A stretch of DNA of 64,000 nt, taken from contig QVRM01005933.1 in the NCBI GenBank assembly GCA_003439945.1, positions 176,001-240,000 on the forward strand. The letters run 5' to 3'. The position numbers were made by a program, and so were the translations under genes. The notes beneath the pieces are model-generated. The model ran no database searches, was not told where the DNA came from, and saw nothing but the letters and a program-made list of their open reading frames with translations. The stretch comes from Dermanyssus gallinae. Taxonomy: Eukaryota > Arthropoda > Arachnida > Mesostigmata > Dermanyssidae. Numbering within the stretch: position 1 is the first letter of the stretch; every line of letters starts with the position of its first letter. This document shows positions 59,901 to 64,000 of the stretch, piece by piece.

Positions 59901-60521
59901 TATCTCTGTCATCAAAGGGCAAGCACAGTGGCCCAAACCTCAACCGGGGAGTGGCGTCGGTGTAAACGCTTAAGAAGATCTTCGTTCCCTGCTGATCATG
60001 AAAATAATTGCAAATGTAGCAAACCGTGTTCTAGCCATGGAGTGCCTATAGTATGAACCAGTGAGCTGACATTTGCTGCTAGCTCGAACAGCTGAAACGC
60101 CTTCTCGTCACGAACGCTATGACAACATGCCCCCCTTGTACCAACACTGCACCACGTTTCGCCGACAGGTTTCGTTGGCTAGCTACCCTGTTGGTAAGCA
60201 TAGACAGTACGTGTTCCTACGATGTCTCGTATCTAGCGGCAGAGTTTTCATTTACTGACTCGACGGCACGTTCCTGTTTTATAGATCAACACAGTTCTGC
60301 CTGTGGTCGGGCTACAAGCCCTTGGCGAATAAAATCGAATGCTGTCCTCATCATCAGAGTGCCTATAGGACGGGTATGGTTGAATGGTCAACTGGGGGGG
60401 GGAGGACACGAGAGAAACAGAGATAAAACGATCTGCCAACCCGAGTTAATACATGTTTGTGTTTTAAGTTTCCACATAGTTTATTTAGGGAACTGCAAAT
60501 TGCATGTTTTAGTTTTCACAC
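56945..60521. other. spacer; CG-rich 57190-57840
   Basis: Within the CG-rich block, GATGCGT|GTAAGT (57315) and GGCGAG|GTGAGA (about 57533) are good splice donors. An ATG at 57603 in strong context opens a 79-codon frame with a hydrophobic C-terminus (57603-57842). A promoter with a 5' exon is possible; no homology was seen. A GAT run lies at 57969-57982. The rest is featureless. Confidence 0.3.
57603..57842 (+). CDS. small open frame with C-terminal hydrophobic stretch, unassigned
   Basis: ATG with G at -3 and G at +4, beginning MARGISRTNTPAATAAATDW. The last 27 residues include VVSVCLVLFVYDVV, long enough for a membrane anchor. It lies in a CG-rich block. There is no known family, and a chance frame is quite possible. 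Confidence 0.15.
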   Translation: MARGISRTNTPAATAAATDWMTTTTGFVFAMVGHDVVGQDCPPHRRRIGFYKLAVGGLATAVPSVVSVCLVLFVYDVVH

Positions 60522-60577
<56 letters not shown>

Positions 60578-60598
60578 TAATAATAATATTAAGATTAA
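60522..60598. repeat. (TAA)n array
   Basis: ATA/TAA repeats with a few substitutions, directly before LINE copy C. It may be the tail of an earlier insertion. Confidence 0.95.
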
Positions 60599-60617
60599 GC
60601 ACGATAATAATAATACA

Positions 60618-60791
60618 AGCAAACACCGGAGATGCACGCAAAGAAGACTTTCTGAGGCAGCTGCTTTCATTGGCAGTTTGCAAAGGAAACGCCGCGTCGA
60701 TATTAGGTGCGATGGGCTGACGACAACAAGAAAGAAACTACAAAATAATGAGGATACACATTCACACCTCACAACTGTATTGCTCTAAGAC
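60618..60791 (+). pseudogene. LINE pol C-terminal fragment and 3' UTR, copy C (VQRGNAAS family)
   Basis: NTGDARKEDFLRQLLSLAV, then KGNAASILGAMG, ends at TGA 60718. About 70 bases of 3' UTR then lead directly into the (TAA)n tract at 60792. The layout of stop codon, short UTR and TAA tail is what a TAA-tailed non-LTR element leaves behind. Confidence 0.75.
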
Positions 60792-60829
<38 letters not shown>

Positions 60830-60842
60830 TATAATAATAATA
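60792..60842. repeat. (TAA)n tail of LINE copy C
   Basis: About 51 bp with one TTA interruption. Confidence 0.93.
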
Positions 60843-62583
60843 ATGTACATCCAAGTCTCAAGCATAAAACGATACAAATATGATACAAACACACATCCAT
60901 AATACCAAAAAAACAACAGCGGAAATGCATTAATGAAGCTGCACACAAGTCAGGTAGCACACAAGTAGAGGGTGTTATTAGCCTACTAGACACCACACAA
61001 CATAGGTAAATATGTACCCTCATGTTTGTAATACAATGACCACAATTTGTCGAACAATGCATGTTGTCGTCCATTCGAAGCTTCCTCCTCTTACTTCTGG
61101 GACTCATCCGGCTATCATCCGGGAATTTGCCAAGCGTTGCATAACATAATAGTCTAACTACTTTCGTAGTAGTGTTACGATCGTGTAAGAGACGTTAACG
61201 TGAGCGTAACGTTCTTTAAAAAGCCGCGAATCGTCCGAACGAAGTCAATCACAGTTACGTGTATATGTATGTGTACGGCAATCAGAGTACACGGACTAGC
61301 CGTCGGTGCGAGCTAATAAACCTAGGCTACTACTATTAGAGCGGCGATGGCAACAACAGCCGATGTATGTGGTGCAAGTGTTGTACACGTAATTGGGAGG
61401 GGAAATCGGAAACGAGAAATAGTTAGGGACAGGAGAGCGAGCGAGAGAGAGAGAGAGAGAGTAGAGGAAACAATATAGAGGATGCTTCAATAGGATAATT
61501 GGCAGGTATATATCGTGCATATTCAACACGCCGCATGCAACGACAGCAACAGGACCAGCTGCTGCTGCTGCCGCCGCCGTTCCACTGCGTGCGATGGCTA
61601 GTACAACGATTAATTTGTTTCTGCCATAATTAATGCGTCATTTGTCTCCTCCTAGAGCCGAGTCTATCAGCCTAAAGACCCAAAGAAGATGCGGACGACC
61701 CTGTCCTGTTACAAGGTCCCGTCCCGCCATACAGCTCCCAAAGCTCCCATATATAGAGGTCGTGCTGTGTGCCGTCGCTGATTGCCATAGTCCTGCAGTT
61801 CATTTACAGATCCTGTTTCCTTCCGCGTCTTGGCGTGGCTTTCCTCCGCGTGGACGTGCGCAGGACGTATACCGTACGCCTTTGCATTGCTTACCATGCG
61901 CAGTTGCAGGCACCCTAAAGACTCTACGAGTGGGCAGCTTAGCTCGTGCTAATGATTTAACTGTCATACACATATATAACGGGATAACACGAAACCGACG
62001 CTATGTTCTAAGGACGCCAATTTCGTAGGAGGCTTAGGGTGCGGATGGCCGTGCACTCCGTAGCGTAGAGGCCACGACGGACCACGCAGCCAACAGAAAT
62101 AGGGGGCGACTCCGCCGTATGAGGATGCCTGTGGCGAGGCATAAAGAGATCCCTGTGAAAATCAGTTTTTAAATATGCAAGAGATATTCAATATTAATAA
62201 TAATAATGGCTACGAACCTTGCCGTAGCCTGCTGTGCTGCATCATCGAACCAGTTTGATTCTCTGGTTAAATCACTTGTTAATGGAAATGACAAAATTTA
62301 ACACACAAAAAAGATATCATCTTGGCACATACGACGATTAGAAGTGAACTTAACCTAGACTCTCTGAAAAAGCATGTGAACCTCCATTTCTCAACGCTCG
62401 TAGAAGTGAGAAATCGACGAGGTATGTCATCCCATGAATAACCTTACATCAATAAGAGAACGGGCCGTGTTTTAGCAGCTCAGCATTTCTTTGGCAAGGG
62501 ATGGCTTCAAGCCCTGCCTTCTCGTCAGCTTAGCGCCATGCCGGCATGACACTAACTTTTCCTCACGGCGTCGGCTAGTAGGA
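60843..62583. other. spacer
   Basis: A GA run lies at about 61440-61462 and CTG/CCG at about 61558-61578. The frame 61633-62028 has no known domain. Confidence 0.45.
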
Positions 62584-62862
62584 TAGGCTACCACTTTGTA
62601 TCTATTACTTCGGAGAAGCTGGGTCCTGCAAGTGTCAGTTCCGCGAAGTTTTTGACGGATATCGCAAAACGTACGCAGAGCATTATCGACCGACTATTGG
62701 GCGACCGACGTTAAACGATGTTTCTGAGGCTGAGATTATGTCATTGTTGGCCGTTCAAAGAGGAGACGCAGCTTCAGTTATTCTCGGCGGCGCCACGAGC
62801 TGACACGATTAATAAACTGACAACAGTCAAAAAGTTCATTCATCGCAATAATAACAATAATG
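62584..62862 (+). pseudogene. LINE pol C-terminal fragment with tail, copy D (VQRGNAAS family)
   Basis: SEKLGPASVSSAKFLTDIAK, then SIIDRLLGDRR, shifts frame into IMSLLAVQRGDAASVILGG and ends at TGA 62801. The VETLGP...A..FL.eigrR...GDrR...AVQRGNAAS order matches the family. About 45 bases later comes aataataacaataat (62847-62861), a decayed TAA tail as in copy C. Confidence 0.78.
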
Positions 62863-63817
62863 CAATACGGTGTATTTGCATGACGGTTTCGAATTGAGGA
62901 GGGTGGCGTATATCGAGAGCAGAAGAAGCACGCTCAGTTGTTATTTGACGGAAGCAGAGTTGCGTCAGTCCACAGCAATTCAAGCAATTTTGTATCGTAT
63001 CCCGATGGGCAATGCGCAGTCCGACATGACCCAGCTACTAAAGGGCAGCTGCACACTTTCTGGTATGCAATATGTCACACAAGGTCACGCGTTCCTGCCC
63101 GGGCTGCAATCGGAAGTAATACAGATTGACAAGTTTACTGCTACTACCATTACGGCCTACGCTTTTCAAAGATGCTGGCATTTTAAAATTATTAATGAAA
63201 TAAAACTGTACAGTGACGTCTTTCCCTGATCCGTTAATTTAACACGAAGCAGGTAACAAACCATTCGCTGGTGCGAATCGTCGACTGTCCTTGTACTTCT
63301 TTCGCAAATGAAGTATTTTCCTTGTCTTCCTTTATTTATGATTAAAACATCCCGACGGGCCTTGCAGACAGTTAGTTGACTGACTTCACGCTTGCGGTTT
63401 CCACCCCGGTTACAGCATAGCACGCATATCATATGCATGACATATTGCTTTGCCAGAAATCCTAACGGCTTGCTGGCAAGAACTAGGTACGAGTCCGATC
63501 CGCGGAAAATGAATTGTTGCCTTTTTAAGAACGGCGGCCTTGCGTTGCTCACGCGTTGACGGCAGCAGCCTGTAGAAGAGCAAACTCAAGAGGGTACCTG
63601 AGCATTTGCCCATGACAAAAGCACTATTGCTGCTGGTTTCTTCTCAACCTGCATATTTCGATACTTGCATATACGAATCAAATTAATCATGATAAACGAA
63701 AGTTTTATCAAAAACTACCGGGTTACCCACGAGAAGCAGGTTTGCAGCATCCACTAATTACGTGGCATATACCACTTTTTAAGGTCGTGAGGACGCCTGT
63801 ATGAGCGTATATGTATG

Positions 63818-63821
<4 letters not shown>
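62863..63821. other. spacer
   Basis: Frames 62870-63229 (+) and 63166-63552 (-) have no recognisable domain. Confidence 0.45.

Positions 63822-63851
<30 letters not shown>
63822..63851. repeat. (TA)n array
   Basis: About 30 bp after a short TATG repeat. Confidence 0.94.
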
Positions 63852-63854
<3 letters not shown>

Positions 63855-64000
63855 TGTGCGCATTTGTGCAACTGTTCTCTGTCGATAATATAATAACACC
63901 ACCAAATTGCATAAATATGTGTAGATACATTTTCAGAATTAGGCGTTAGCGTTAGCAGCCTTTCGATAGCATTTTGTCATCGTCTATTAGGACTAACTGA
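63852..64000. other. spacer to window end
   Basis: Nothing recognised. Confidence 0.5.

Overview
The window is eukaryotic nuclear DNA, mostly non-coding. Evidence for this is one long spliced-type metazoan coding exon, more than 30 (TA)n arrays, many (CAA)n, (CTG)n and (TAA)n tracts, tRNA-derived SINEs and broken LINE and mariner copies. The single recognisable host gene, the microsatellite profile and the retrotransposon types suggest an arthropod, perhaps a chelicerate such as a mite. That placement is inference. No rRNA, intact tRNA, CRISPR or prokaryotic operon is visible.

The only confidently identified host gene is at 34395-36500 (+). It is one large exon coding for a C2 domain followed by a MUN/MHD region of the BAIAP3 / Unc13-4 (staccato) family. 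The C2 domain is split by a one-base frame change near 34600-34620, while the following ~630 codons are clean. The exon starts after a CAG and ends at a GTAAAC donor, so the gene should continue in exons I could not find. Weaker host-gene candidates are two ATG-initiated pieces that end at good splice donors (8403-8530 and 31567-31695), a possible last exon on the minus strand (39762-39830), and small open frames at 47811 and 57603.

The rest is a graveyard of mobile elements. One non-LTR family (YLDD-type reverse transcriptase, C-terminal VQRGNAAS-like signature, TAA-rich tail) is present as at least seven fragments at about 18.3, 20.5, 25.5-26.3, 28.5, 38.6-39.1, 60.6 and 62.6-62.8 kb. A second LINE type (FRGGDRLA and VAPVASYG motifs) lies on the minus strand at 6.2-6.9 and 41.9-42.5 kb, with a third possible remnant at 32.7-33.3 kb. 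A mariner transposase relic (17.9-18.3 kb) and a Tc1-like relic (19.3-19.6 kb) sit in the same cluster. A ~190-bp tRNA-derived SINE occurs three times with recognisable target-site duplications (4.4, 11.9 and 56.7 kb) and once as a diverged copy (5.6 kb).

Two structural themes recur. Element remnants often begin or end exactly at a (TA)n array. Several (TA)n arrays also lie at the centre of inverted repeats (16.34, 19.66-19.88, 42.66 and 49.84 kb), which would form long snap-back hairpins. Other palindromes have no TA core (7.57, 41.04-41.24 and 55.29 kb).
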